From: Diplosphaera chodatii
Taxonomy: Eukaryota; Chlorophyta; Trebouxiophyceae; Prasiolales; Stichococcaceae
Assembly (NCBI GenBank): GCA_032358165.1
Contig: JAALGY010000039.1
Coordinates: 248,001 to 312,000 of the forward strand
DNA length: 64,000 nt
Direction: 5' to 3'
Under the pieces are notes generated by a model. That model was not told the DNA's origin and made no database searches. It worked only from the letters and a program-made list of their open reading frames with translations. Below, piece after piece: positions 23,179 through 34,661 of this stretch. Every line of letters begins with the position of its first letter. The first letter of the stretch is position 1. The translations under genes and the position numbers were made by a program.

Positions 23179-24307
23179 CTGCTGAGCCGCCGAATGCAGT
23201 CCTTGCAGTAGGTGGTGAGACCATCCACAGCTCGCCGGTCGATGTTAAAGTCGGCCGCAGCCTTCCACTTGCTACACAGTGGGCACCGCTTGTGCATCCG
23301 TTCCACCTGTACGAGAGGCTCCCTGTGGCTCCGATGGTACGCCTTCGCACATTCTTTGCACCATCCTTGCAGCCCGTCAGCACAGCCCGGATCCTGCTGG
23401 AAGTACGCTGCCTCCAGGATGTGCTCACACCGCCGGCATTGCTTTTGCTGCGGGCTTTGCCGTTTGACTGTGCGGCGGTGGGCGCGGTGCCCCCTTGCAC
23501 GGCACGCCAGGCAGCTGCCCCTGCGGCCAGTCACGTACGTGGGCTCCAGCTCAAACCACCTCGCCGGCAGGGGGCCATTGCACTTCTTGCAGACCTGTGG
23601 CTCTCCACTCGGTGGGTGCTGATCAGGGTCCACTCTGCGCAACATGCATTCAGTAGTCTGCTGCAGAACATCATTGCTGCATATGCTGTGTACAGCGAGT
23701 TGCGGTTGTACCCACTTGCATGGGCTGCACAATCATCAATGTAGGAACACCAGCTGGACCACAGACACTCTGCATATGTGGAAGTCGGCGACCATTGCGA
23801 GTCAGCCTATGAAGCACAATGCGCGCACCGCCGCGGCGGCCTGGCCTCCAGCCGCTGCTCGTATTGGCAGGCATAGCAGTGCACCCAGCCGTCTGGCTGA
23901 GACTTGCGCACTGGGAAGTAGAACAGGGTGCGCCTGTCACCGCAACGCTGGCACCGCTTCGTGGGTCCTTCGCCTGGCATCATGTCCAGCTGCTCCGGCT
24001 GCTCTGCCGGCTGTGCTGGCTGTGCCGCACATCTGACCAATGCATGCGACGCCTGTGAACAAGTGAACCAGTCTGGTGTATGCAATGCCAACATAGAGGT
24101 TGATGCACGGGAACAGGATTGTCGCACAGCACTGTCCACCTGTGCTGAGAAGTGCCGCGTGGGGTGTGCTCCGTGCGAACATGCAGCATGCGGCATGCTG
24201 CGGATCCGATGCGCAGCGCAGCACTGTGATCCCTGCAGCGGACATCCGCGGCTGCCACCTGCTGCTGCTGCTGCTGCGGGCAAGCTGGACAGCAAGCTGG
24301 ACAGCAT
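23142..24307 (-). CDS. ZK8: four-zinc-knuckle protein with poly-Gln end, 294 aa
   Basis: Exons are 24140-24307 (56 codons, ATG at 24307), 23829-24052 and 23142-23634. Exon 3 starts with A where the other copies have G, which still gives Arg at the phase-2 join. Knuckles are CQRC...CYAC, CKKC...CLAC, CRRC...CKEC and CPLC...CKDC. The last eleven residues are all Gln, encoded by a CAG run directly before the stop. The exon 1 product has no acidic residues. Exons 1 and 2 pair with ZK5, whereas the downstream flank resembles that of ZK2-4. Confidence 0.77.
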
Positions 24308-25975
24308 GGTGTCAGCGTGTCGTCAGAGGAACAACCTGGCTTTTGGCAGCTGCAGCGGGCGCGGCGCAGGCAGCAAATCGGAGTGCCTCAGCGACAGCAG
24401 TCATTCCCTCGCAAGCAGTCACGCATCCCTCGCGGCTGAAGGTCGAGACAGACAGACGCGCAGCGCAACTTGTGCGTGAATTTGACGTGCACTGCACCCT
24501 GCCTGCCAAATGCTCGACGACCCACCCAGGCTGCTGGAAGGAGCCCATGCAGCCCAGGCCAGAGTGCCTATTGAAGATATGTCAGTCATTGTGATGCTTT
24601 GCTCGCTTAGTATGTGAGCCCAGCATGTGCAGTGTATGCTGCTGGGCCGTCGACCCGGCACTGACGTACGCTGAGGCCCACATCCCTGGCGGCAGGTTCA
24701 ATGATGCAGCGGCGATGCTGCACAGCATGCGACATGCTGCAGATGTTGGCTGGACTATGCACCTCGATTGTCCTGATGTTGCGCACATCACGGCAGCCAA
24801 CTGAGGCTGCAGCGTGGGCGTGTCACACATTAATCAAGCCCTTGTGCTCTCACCACATCAACTCGCCAGAAGCGCAAATGACTGCACTGCGCTGCGGATG
24901 AGGTACCCAGGTGCAGTGCAATCCAAAGGCCCCTGCTCCGCACGGTTCGCATCGTCATCGCCCCGGGCTGCCTGCTTTCGTGCCGACTGCAGCTGTCCCT
25001 CTGATCGGCCGCCGCCGCCGCCCATCGCCTCCCATGCCCGCGCGCCTCCAGTTCTGCTTCGCAGGAGCCGTGCCACTCATCTGCGCGCCACCCTGCAGTG
25101 ACACCCGCAGCAGCACATCAGCAACAGGGCCCATGGCGGCAGGTAACCGTTCTGCAGCGGTGCTGGCTGACAGGCTTGCTAAGCCCGAACGCAGCAGTTG
25201 GACAGTGCCAAGAGCTGCAGCCGTTGCCGGCATGCCGGCTCCCCTGACGCGGCGAAAACCCTGCGAAAACCAGCTGTGCAGAGCATGTGGAGGACGCGTG
25301 TATGTGTGTGCACTCACCACGCTGGACTGCGCGGCTGGCTGCAGCACGCCTGCCGGCTGTCGCCAAGATGTGCTGGCCGGTGCAGCAGGCAGCGCGGCTG
25401 GAGATGGCAGGCGGTGCGACTTCGGGTTTAAACCCTAAACCCAGCTCTGCCGGCTGCGTCATGCACTCCGGGGGCATCGCCACCCCTTGAAAACAGCACG
25501 GACACATCCAGGGTTTAGCAACAGTATCACTGCGCAGAATGCAGTGTGTGCCTGCTGGCGGCAGCACAGCATGTGCGTTGCAGGGTGGGGCTGTGTGCCA
25601 CGGCATGCAGCGCAGCAGGCGAGTCGAGCCAGCAGGGAACGCAAGGCAGCTGCAAGTGTTGTGGGGTGGTGCTGGCACCTGGCTGCTGTTGTGCTGGTGG
25701 CCAGGCTACCCCGATACTACAGCAGCAGACTGTAGGATGCTCGCGGAATTGTGTTGACCACCTGCAATCAAGGACACGAGATTGGCACTCACCCGGGTGG
25801 CTGCATGCAGGTCAGCATTTCAGGGTGCGACAGTGCAAAGCAGGCAGGCTGTGCCGCAATCTGTACGACGTCCTCACACACGAGCACGTGACACTGAAAC
25901 AACGACAGCACCTGTGTGTGCGCTGTCTGCTGCTGCATGCTGCATTGTTGTATGCTGCTGCTGCTGCTGCTGCTG
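24308..25975. repeat. Spacer ZK8/ZK9 with transporter exon remnants
   Basis: The upstream element is at about 24,530-24,570. Exon 12 and exon 11 remnants lie at about 25,000-25,130 and 25,310-25,470; the second contains a telomere-like insertion at 25,424. Overall it matches 15,251-16,902. No gene is supported. Confidence 0.55.
25424..25442. repeat. Interstitial telomere-like repeat in array
   Basis: The sequence GGGTTTAAACCCTAAACCC sits where the sister spacer at about 16,420 has unrelated bases, so it was gained after the two spacers separated. It joins one TTTAGGG-type unit to two in inverted orientation. Confidence 0.7.
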
Positions 25976-27185
25976 TCACCGCAGCCGCTGCTGCTGCCGC
26001 CGCCTGTTATATTCCTTCTTGCAATCCTTGCAGTTGTGAGCAAGACCATCCACATGGTGCTGGGCCTTGGGGAAATCGGCGGCGGGCTTGATCAGCTTGC
26101 AGTCGCTGCAGCGCTTTGATGGGACAACGACTCGGATCAGGGGCTGCTTTCGATCCTTGGCACTACTGTTCACGCAACCCTTGCACTGGGTTTGCAAACC
26201 ATCGGCTGAACGCCGCTGGCGGCTGAAGCACGCTGCAGGCAACATCCGCTGGCAGTGCGGGCACTCCTTCTGCTGTGGCGGCTGTCTCTGCGTGCGGCTT
26301 GCGACACGTTTTTGCTGTGCAGTGCACGCCAGGCAGCTGGACTCGCGGCCAGTCAAGTTGTGGGGTTGCAGATGGAACCACCTCGCTGGCAGGTGGCTAT
26401 GGCACTTCTTGCAGACCTGCGACTCGCCCGTCGGTGTGTGCTCGTCATCGTTCCACCTGCACAACACACATCCAGCACCGAGCTACTGATTGTTATCACC
26501 TGCAGCTCCTGACAAACAGCCGACAAAGCGGCACATAGCATGTGACGACAGTTGCATGCATCACCAGGGTCCAGGCCAGCAGCCGACCGGCATCAAGACG
26601 ACACCTATCTCCCAGGTCTGCTGCGTGCATCCGTCAACAGGCTCTGAAGCTAGCAGATCACATGCAATGTGGGCGCACCGTCTCGGCGGCTTGGCTTCCA
26701 GTCGCTGCTCATACTGGCAGGCGTAGCAGTGCACCCAGTGGCCATCTGGCTGAGCCCTCCGCACCGGGAAGTAGAACAGGGTGCGCTCATTGCCGCAGCG
26801 CAGGCACCGCTTCCTGGGCCCTTGTTCTGGCGGCAGCTCCAGCACGCCCTGCTGCTCCGGCTGCTCAGCTGATGCTGCCGCACATGCAACCGTCACGGTG
26901 CAGCGGCCCTGCGAAACAGTGACGTGTTCTGGTGCTGCAGGAACACACCACATACTTGCTGAACGTCTTGAGGTAGCACACCGGAAGTGATTTGACGCTC
27001 ACCCGGAGGGAGCAGTTCCTTCCCTGAAGAGTGCAATGACGAGGTGTGGATTGCGGCAACGTGCAAGTCTGCTGCGCGCTGGTCAACCGCTGATGCAGGC
27101 GCACACCAGTACACCGTTCCGCTCTTTCCAGCGTCCCATATGGCCTGCCGCACGCTACCGCAGGCCTATGCACGCTGTGCAACAT
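25976..27185 (-). CDS. ZK9: four-zinc-knuckle protein, 297 aa
   Basis: Exons are 27003-27185 (61 codons, ATG at 27185), 26679-26908 and 25976-26456. Exons 2 and 3 are almost the same as in ZK6, but exon 1 is clearly different, so exon 1 has diverged faster or was exchanged. All four knuckles are intact (CLRC...CYAC, CKKC...CLAC, CPHC...CKGC, CSDC...CKDC). The tail is Arg/Gln-rich and a little shorter than that of ZK6. Confidence 0.77.
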
Positions 27186-28702
27186 GCTGCTGTGCTATAT
27201 GGCGCGGTCCAAGCCAACCCAAATCAGAGCAGGGGGCCAGGCAGATAATAGCACAGCATGCGCCATGTTCAAGCAGTCGATGTTTGATTGAAGTTTGGCC
27301 AGTGACCAGGCGACATGTTACTGTTCAGCAGCTTAGACGCTGCAATGGTCGATGCAGGTGGCACGCAGGTGTGGTGTTGCGTTTTGCTTAGCGACAGCGC
27401 CTATACCACGCCGACGTACAATCTACTAGCTTGCAGTCACACCAAAAACTATAGACTTCAGTGTGTAAAAGACTGTGTTTGGCACTGCAACAGCCTGATA
27501 CTGGCATGCTCCTCTGCAGGCTGCTGGAAGCAGGGAGCCCAAGCGTCGGATGGCCCGATGCCAGGTGCAGCCGAGGCCTTCCCTGCCATACAACGGTTCT
27601 CACTGCTGAGCACACCATCTGCGCTGTACCACCTCTGAAACGTCAGTCCAGCAACTGACGTGTCTCAAGGCCTGCGTGGCCGGTGGCAGAAAGATTTAGG
27701 GTGCTGCACACCATGCGGCACAACTCACTGTGCATGTTCTCGCGGAAGCGTTGTGGGGTCATCTGTGGTGCAGTTGTCCTCCAACGAGCAGGACGACACC
27801 GACCTAAAATTGCAGCTTTGAGGTTCAGATCAATGTATGTACATGCAATCCAACTCTCGCTACATACATCGTCATCAGCAGCGCAACCGACTGCACTGGG
27901 CATCGGGTCTTTGGTGCGATACACGAAATGACTGGCATCCAATGTCACCGCCTCCCTCTGCCGGCCATGGCGACAGTGCTACCCTTCTGATCACTCAGCT
28001 GCCACCGCTGCCCATGGCCCACCGACGCCGCCTATGCATTCTGTTCGGCTTGCCAGAGCCGCACCACCCTGCAGGGAAACCAGCACCAGCGCGTCAGCCG
28101 TGAGGCACGTAGCTGCTGTTGCAAGCATCGCGGTGCTGTACACTGTGTGCCTGAAAAGCTTGGATGCAACAGTGGACACTGTCAAAGCGGCAGTGCTTTG
28201 GGGTATGCCGTATCGTATTGCTAGGCAGGGGAGCATGTTCCTGAAGAAGCATCACATACTGGGTAGCATTAAATTGCGTGTGTACATGCCTGCACTCACC
28301 ATGCCGGCCACAATGACTACTCGGAAGCCCTGCCAGCTGCCAGCAAGTGTGCTGGTGCAGTGGGTGGCGCGGCCGAGGCGTGCAAGCGGTGCAGAGCCAG
28401 ACTTGCCGTCTGCCAGCTACATCATGTCCGCACCGGGGCACCGTTACACCTGCCGGATACAGCACACAACAGCAGTAGTGCCACTATGCACATGAGACTC
28501 TATGTCAGCTGGCGCCAGGACATGATGTGCACTTCAGGGCGGGGCTGTGTACTGCGGGATGCGAGCGCAGCATGCCGAGCTTCCAGCTTGTAGGGTAGAT
28601 GCAAGCCAAGCTGCAGGTCTTGCGGGATGATGCCGGCACCTGCGCCCAGCCGGGCTGCTGGAGGGGCTGGACCACATCGTGTAGCTGCGTAAGGCGCAGC
28701 AG
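27186..28702. repeat. Spacer ZK9/ZK10 with transporter exon remnants
   Basis: The upstream element is at 27,520-27,572. An exon 12 remnant lies at about 28,000-28,080 and an exon 11 remnant at about 28,300-28,465. From 27,590 rightward it matches 18,480-19,680. The segment 27,190-27,500 holds nothing recognisable. Confidence 0.55.
27520..27572 (-). promoter_or_regulatory. Conserved upstream element of ZK9
   Basis: Same core, 335 bases upstream of the ZK9 ATG. Confidence 0.45.
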
Positions 28703-30098
28703 TCACCTGCATTGAGGCGTACGAACATCATGGCCCACCTGGCCGTGACCAGGCAAGTAATCAGGATATGACGTGGGGCGGCTGGCACACAGCCCCCAAC
28801 AGGTCACTTCTGCATCCGAGCATGTCATACAAAATGCAGAACACCTGTGTAGACAGCACCTGCTGCTTTGTGCTGTGCCGCTCTTGGCTGCCGCCACCGT
28901 TGCCTCTGACCGCAACTGCGACCGCCGACGTTGCTTCTGCTGGTCTATCCTTCTTCTGCAGTCCTTGCACTCGGTGGCAAGGCCATCCACGCACTGCCGC
29001 TTGTGGTAAAAGTCGGCAGCCGGCTTGACCACATTGCAATTGCAGCAAAGTTTCTGTGGCACCTCCACATGTATGAGCGGGAGCTTGCGAGCCTTGGCGG
29101 CAGCGCTCCTGCACAGTTTGCACCTTGCTTGCAGCCCGTCCACGGAGCTCTGCTTGCGGTCAAAACACGCTGCATCCAGGGTCTGCTGACATTGCCGGCA
29201 CTCCTTCTGCTGAGGCATTTGATGCTTCCTACGGCTGAGAGCACGCTTTCCGCTGGCGCAGCATGCCAGGCAGCTGCCACGTCGACCACTGGTGTTTCTG
29301 CACTCTGAAAAGAACCACCTCGCTGGCAGGTTTTTGTGGCACTTGTTGCAGATTTGCGGCTCTTGTGTTGGTGGGTATTCACCATGGCCCAACCTGCACA
29401 GCATGCGCCCCGCACTGTGGCATTGACCGTTGCCGCTGGCAAGTCTGAGGCAACATCGGTTGAGGGTGATATAGACAGCATGGTGCTGAAAGCTGCGATA
29501 TCAGGGCGCACGCCAGCAGACCATCAGCAGGCGGGACTGCTTGACCGATGTTGCATCTGGCAGTTTTTGCATTCGGCAGTCAACGCTAATGAAAGCGTTG
29601 TGCGCACCGCCTTGGCGGCTTGGCTTGCAGCCGCTGGTCGTGCTGGCAGGCGTAGCAGTGCACCCAGCCGTCCGGGTGGGCCTTGCGCACTGGGAAGTAG
29701 AACAGCGTGCGCTCATTACCGCAGAGCTGGCACCGCTTCGTGGGTCCTTGGTCCGGCAGCAGCTCCTGCTGCTCCGGCTGCCCAGCTGATGCTGCCGTGC
29801 GTCCCACCGCTGCAGTGCAGCGTCCCTGCAAGAAAGAGATGGCAGCTCATCAAACCCCATGCATGCCACCCATAGCAAGTGGACACATAAGTTGAGCCAG
29901 CAGCAACGCGCTGCTCACCCGCAAGAAGCACTGGCGTCTGCACAGTGCCGGGTGGCAGGACGCAGCACGCAGCCCGCTGTGCGTCTGCCGCAGCTGGACC
30001 AACAGCTGGAAGCGGCGCGCAGCACAGCACTGCGGTGTCTGCTGCGTGCAGAGCCCTCTGCCACATGCCAGCGGCGATGCGTACAGGCTGCTCTTCAT
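28703..30098 (-). CDS. ZK10: four-zinc-knuckle protein with long tail, 362 aa
   Basis: Exons are 29919-30098 (60 codons, ATG at 30098), 29608-29825 and 28703-29393. Knuckles are CQLC...CYAC, CNKC...CLAC, CRQC...CKLC and CCNC...CKDC. After knuckle 4 the frame stays open for roughly 85 residues, more than any sister, into sequence that is spacer in the other copies. This tail may be translated or the gene may have lost its original stop. It is the intact partner of the broken ZK7, about 9.1 kb to the left. Confidence 0.74.
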
Positions 30099-31662
30099 TC
30101 TGTAGAGTGCTCACAGTATGTCGCTCGCGCTGCAAAGCTGGTCAACAGCCCACCAAGGGCATGAACTGTCGCTGTGGCAGTCAGCAGACAAGGGTTTCTG
30201 CTGAAGACCGCTGTGCCACTGCGATGCTCACTCGTTCATGCGCGCAGGATCAGCGGCGCGGAGAAGGATTGATCCAGCGACGTACTTCAGGGCGGGGCAG
30301 CACCAATGCAAGATGATGCCGCACACAGCATGTGGCATGCTGTTGGATGTCAGCGGGGGTCGTACTGCTTTATCTGCATACAACCTTCATTCCATCGTGG
30401 ACGACGGCACCCAGCTGGGTTTGCAGTATGGTTGTGTCATGTTATGACAAGCCGTCGCAGTCTTGTGACATCACCACCGCAAGCAATTGCACTGCACACT
30501 AAAATGCAAGTGCAGTGCACTCATCAACGAGAAACGGGGTGTGCGATGTCCCGCCTCGGGCTGCCTGCATCCGACTGCCATCGATCTTCTATTCAGCCGC
30601 CACCGCCGTGCCTGCTAGCATCCTATGCCTGCGCCCAGCTTCCTGTTTGCCGCAACAGCCGCACATCACAGCTGCAAGCTGCCCTGCAATGACAAACGGG
30701 CAGGGCATCAGCCGTCACACCTGTAGCATGCAGTAGGAGGACCGACCAGGTATCACAATGCAAAACAACGCTGCTTGGCGGTTGCCAAAACACCAGATAC
30801 TGCAGGGCACAGTCCACATACTTGGGGGATACACGGCAGTGTGCCAGTTCAGCAGTTTATGTGAGCGCTGGTTGCCACGCAAGGGATTACACAGCATGGT
30901 GCCTGCACCTGGACCTGTGACGTTGGACGGCCATGTGAGACATAAGCATCACATCACGTTTGCAAGCCATGTCCGTCACCCTACTGCGAGGACAGAACAA
31001 CATGTTGGCCCATCTGGCCATATCCAGGCAAGCAACTCCGGACCTGAAGAGGGCGGCTGGTGCACAGCACTATGAACTACACTGCTGCACTCAAGCCTGT
31101 CACATAGGTCATACCGCAGCACCTGTGTGCAAGGTGCCCGCTGCTGTGCGCTGCACCGCTGTCAGCTGCCGTTGGCGCTGCATTTTGGCGCTGCACTTGC
31201 CACTACCGCGGCTGCTGACGATGCTGCCGCTTGTCAATTTGCCTTCTCGCATTTGTTGTCAACGCCATGCTGCCGCTTGTGGTGGTTTTCAGCAGCACGC
31301 TTGACCTCTGTGCATCTGCAGCAGCGCTCTCGTGGCACATTGCAATAATCTGTACTTCAGCAGCAGAAGATGCTGGCAGCTTACCCCGTGGATGTTCAGC
31401 CACATTGATTGTGCCTCACTGCACGACTTTGCAAAGCGCATCACGCATCTGCAGCAAGGAGCCGCAAGCTCATGTGTCTGGCTGAATCTATGCAAAGCAC
31501 CGCAACAGGAGGAGGTGGCACGGCTGTGCACAGCCGAGTGGACAAGCCGTACCACACATAACTACATCAGGTAGGCATGGCACAAAGCTGTGCACCTGTG
31601 CAGATGATGCCTGCTGCTGCATGTGGCAGTGCTGCCGGCTGCTGCTCCTGCTGCTGCCGCCG
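30099..31662. repeat. Spacer ZK10/ZK11
   Basis: The upstream element seen near other copies is not recognisable here. Weak transporter remnants may lie near 30,600-30,720. From 31,290 the sequence matches 13,700-14,013 (the ZK5 flank). No gene is supported. Confidence 0.45.
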
Positions 31663-32776
31663 CTACTGCTGCCGCTGTTGCTCCCGTGCTTTGTGGTAGA
31701 GACGGCGACGGCATTCCTTACATTTTGTGGCTAAACCGTCCACACGCCGCTGATTGGCGAAAAACGCAGCAGCGGGCTTGACCTTTTTGCAACTACTGCA
31801 GCGTTTGTCCAGCACATCCACGTGAATGAGAGTCTGCGTGCGAACCTTGGCCGCTGCGCCCTGGCATTCATTGCACCTGTCTTGCAGCCCATCAGCCGAA
31901 CGCCGCGCACGCCTGAAACATGCTGCATCCAGGGTCCGCTGGCACGGCTGGCACCGCTTCTGCTGAGGCGTTTGATGCTGTCTGCGGCTGAGAGCACGCT
32001 TCGCCTTCGCACGGCACGCCATGCAGCTGCCCTCGCGGCCAGTTGAATTCCTGGGCTGCTGCCTGAACCACCTCGCGGGTAGATCCTTGTGGCACTGCTT
32101 GCAGATAAGCGGGTCTCGCGTCGGTGGGTTTTCGCTCGCCTCCAGCCTGTACAACATGCGATCAGGATTACTGCCTGGCCATCGCTTGGTACGAGGGTAC
32201 TGCAGGGCACTCAGCACAAGCGTTGCAAAGGGTGCCCGCCAGCAGACCGTCAAACCATCATACGCCCGGACCTTGACATTTGCACTTGCAAGCGATGACG
32301 TTGCCGAGCCAGCAAGCAGAGACAAGATGTGCACCGTCGCGGGGGCTTGACGTGCTGCAGCTGCTCGTACTGGCAGGCGTAGCAGTGCACCCAGCGGCCG
32401 TCTTGCTGAGCGGGCGCACTGGAAAGCAGAACAGCGTGCGCTCGTTGCTGCAGTGCAGGCACCGCTTTGTGGGTCCATCATCTGGCAAGGGCTCCCGCGG
32501 CTCCGAGTGCTCATCTGACGCTGCCGAACACCTGACCGATGCACTGCACCCTTCCTGCGAGCAGGTGATGACATGGTGCGAAACCCATGGCATACCAACC
32601 ACGACTGGTCGATGCATGGGGTGACCCAGAAGCAGAGCATCATTCACCTGCGCGAAGCACTGCCGCATGCACCATGCACGGTAGCAGGGTCCACGGTGCG
32701 GCCAGCGGCAGGTCTGCTGCGGGCGGGCTGACGGCTGGCGGCAGCGCACGAGGCGGCACTGTGATCTCTGCGGCAT
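31663..32776 (-). pseudogene. ZK11: zinc-knuckle copy with 1-base deletion in knuckle 1
   Basis: Exons are 32648-32776 (43 codons, ATG at 32776), 32335-32554 and 31663-32146. Exon 2 is 220 bases, one short of the phase all other copies keep. The missing base lies near 32,408, where CCN-Ala-Gln-Gln-Asp should follow the conserved Phe-Pro-Val-Arg. Upstream the frame reads CLHC and downstream CYAC, but they are out of frame with each other. Knuckles 2 to 4 in exon 3 are intact (CKQC...CMAC, CQPC...CNEC, CSSC...CKEC). It is a probable recent pseudogene unless the base is an assembly error. Confidence 0.75.
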
Positions 32777-33599
32777 GTACACATTGCTGCTACATGTGAG
32801 CGGTGGTGAAACCGTCCGATCAGCATGATGTATGCGCTCATCGACGTGCCGAACGTCGGAAGCTGGTCAACAGCCCTTCGGGTCATCCACACTACGGCAG
32901 CATGCGGACGTCATGTTTCGTTGACATAACAACAGTGCCCCTTGTGCGCTGTGACAGTAACGCGTGCTGACGACCACGAGAAGTGGAAGTGTACTCTGCA
33001 CTGCTTCTGCAATTTGGTGCTCAACCCGCCATGTATGTACACAATTGGAATTGGAATTGTACACAATTCCAAACCTCTCAGGCTGCTGGAAGCAGGGAGC
33101 CCAAACGTCGGACCGCCCAAGGCCAGGTGCATCCAATGATATCGTGCTTTGATGACGAGTGCTTACCGCGTGGTCATTGACTTTATTCAGGCAAACACCA
33201 CGTGAAAGTAACAATGCTGTGCTGCATGGTGTCGCTTGTGCCGCCCGCTGACGCGGCAGCAATACCATCCACTGATATAGCTATGGGCTGGAATGCATGC
33301 TCGACTGCAAGGTTGAGCGTCAACCTGACGTGTAAGTGATCGAGTTCGTTCATTATCCCCATGTTGCAACGCAATGCCCTGCACAGCAGAAGTGATCCAG
33401 TGCACCAATGTTGGGCTGAGCTGCCCCACAGCAGTAGTATGGCCGACATCTGAAGTTGCCCTTCGGATTCGTTTGCCACTGCCTCTATTTGGGCATTGAC
33501 ACTGGTGTTTTCAACATACTGAGACTGCATGATGGCTGATTAGCGCTGCCTACATGCCAACACACGGTCGGCAGCCCCACCGCCACTGCTGAGCCCCGG
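32777..33599. repeat. Spacer upstream of ZK11
   Basis: The upstream element is at 33,082-33,131. The segment 33,330-33,420 resembles 36,340-36,420 downstream of the intact transporter. No gene is seen. Confidence 0.5.
33082..33131 (-). promoter_or_regulatory. Conserved upstream element of ZK11
   Basis: Same core as at ZK12, 306 bases upstream of the ZK11 ATG, with few mismatches although the gene itself is frameshifted. Confidence 0.45.
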
Positions 33600-33835
33600 C
33601 TGCCAATTAGACTCCGCGCTGCCGTCTTGGCCCGCCACGCGTCCGCCGGCAGCGCCTGCAGCCGCGGCAGGGCCACCCTGTACCACAGCCCCAGCGCCGC
33701 CATGATCTCGATCGCTGCAAAGCTCAGGCTGTAGTAACCGTGACGTTGCAGGTGACACTTGCCGGCGGCCATGACGCATGCGTTGTGGGGGCCAGTGGCT
33801 GCAGCGCCGTTTGCTGGGCACGCCAAGTCCAAAAC
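33600..33835 (-). pseudogene. Detached copy of transporter exon 13
   Basis: This is the best-preserved remnant: the minus strand reads HGYYSLSF, LGLWYRVALPRLQALPADAW and WRAKTAAR in one frame, almost identical to the intact C-terminus at 36,602-36,835. No matching exon 12 is clear upstream, so it cannot be a working gene by itself. Confidence 0.75.
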
Positions 33836-34661
33836 CTGCGTCCATGTTCAGGAATCTGTTTGACCGTGGGCAAGCACGCTATCAATGCGATTCAGCTAGG
33901 TACCCTGACAGGAGGGTTTTTCACCTTGTCTTGGTCTCAACACACATACGGGCTGCGAATGTAACCCAGCTGAGCACTGCTAATCTGCACATCTACACTC
34001 CTGGGCTCACCATGCTTGGACCGCGTCCTTGTGGAGGGCGCCCCGCCCGGCAAACAAACAGGCCTTAGGGGCCAAAAGCGCCCTGGTGAAGCTGAGGCGA
34101 GGCTGCCCGCTGCCAGCGCCGCAGCGCCAATGGCACAGATTTAGGCATGTGACATCCAGTGAATAACGCCACACATGTTGCACCTGACGGAACCACAGCA
34201 GTATGCAATTAATCATGTGCGGAAAGCTGACGCGTGATCATCACATGCACTGCGGGGCACAGCTTGCTGCCGCCTGATGCACGCTGTTGTATGTGCACGG
34301 TTCTCCGTACTCAGCATTCTGGCTGAAATCCCGGGGCATGTGCAAGTCTGCAATTGAAGGTAGTGCAGATGCTGCTTCACCTTGCACTATGGCTCAGCAG
34401 CCGTCCAGTATGCGCCGCACCTCACGGGCTAGAGCAGGCGCACATTGACCTGCAACAAGAGGCCACATGCAACTGTCTGGTTGGATCCAGGCATGCAGTG
34501 TGAAGAATAGTATGCAACCGAGCAAAAGCAGGTTGACAGGCGCTGCCGCTCAAAGAGGCAGTAGGTATACCTAGCACAACACGGGGCATCGCACCAGCGC
34601 GGAGATAGCACATGCTACTTCATGGCGCGCTGCTACCGGCTGCTACCAGCTGCAGCTGCTG
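33836..34661. other. Gene-free spacer downstream of ZK12
   Basis: No conserved frame, RNA gene or mobile element is recognised. It is less repetitive than the other spacers and has few matches within the window. Confidence 0.4.

Noticed and set aside
31663..32643. Single-exon 326-aa reading of ZK11
   Set aside because: It reads through intron 2 and part of exon 2 in the wrong frame. The conserved acceptor at 32,147 shows that the true exon 3 starts at 32,146.
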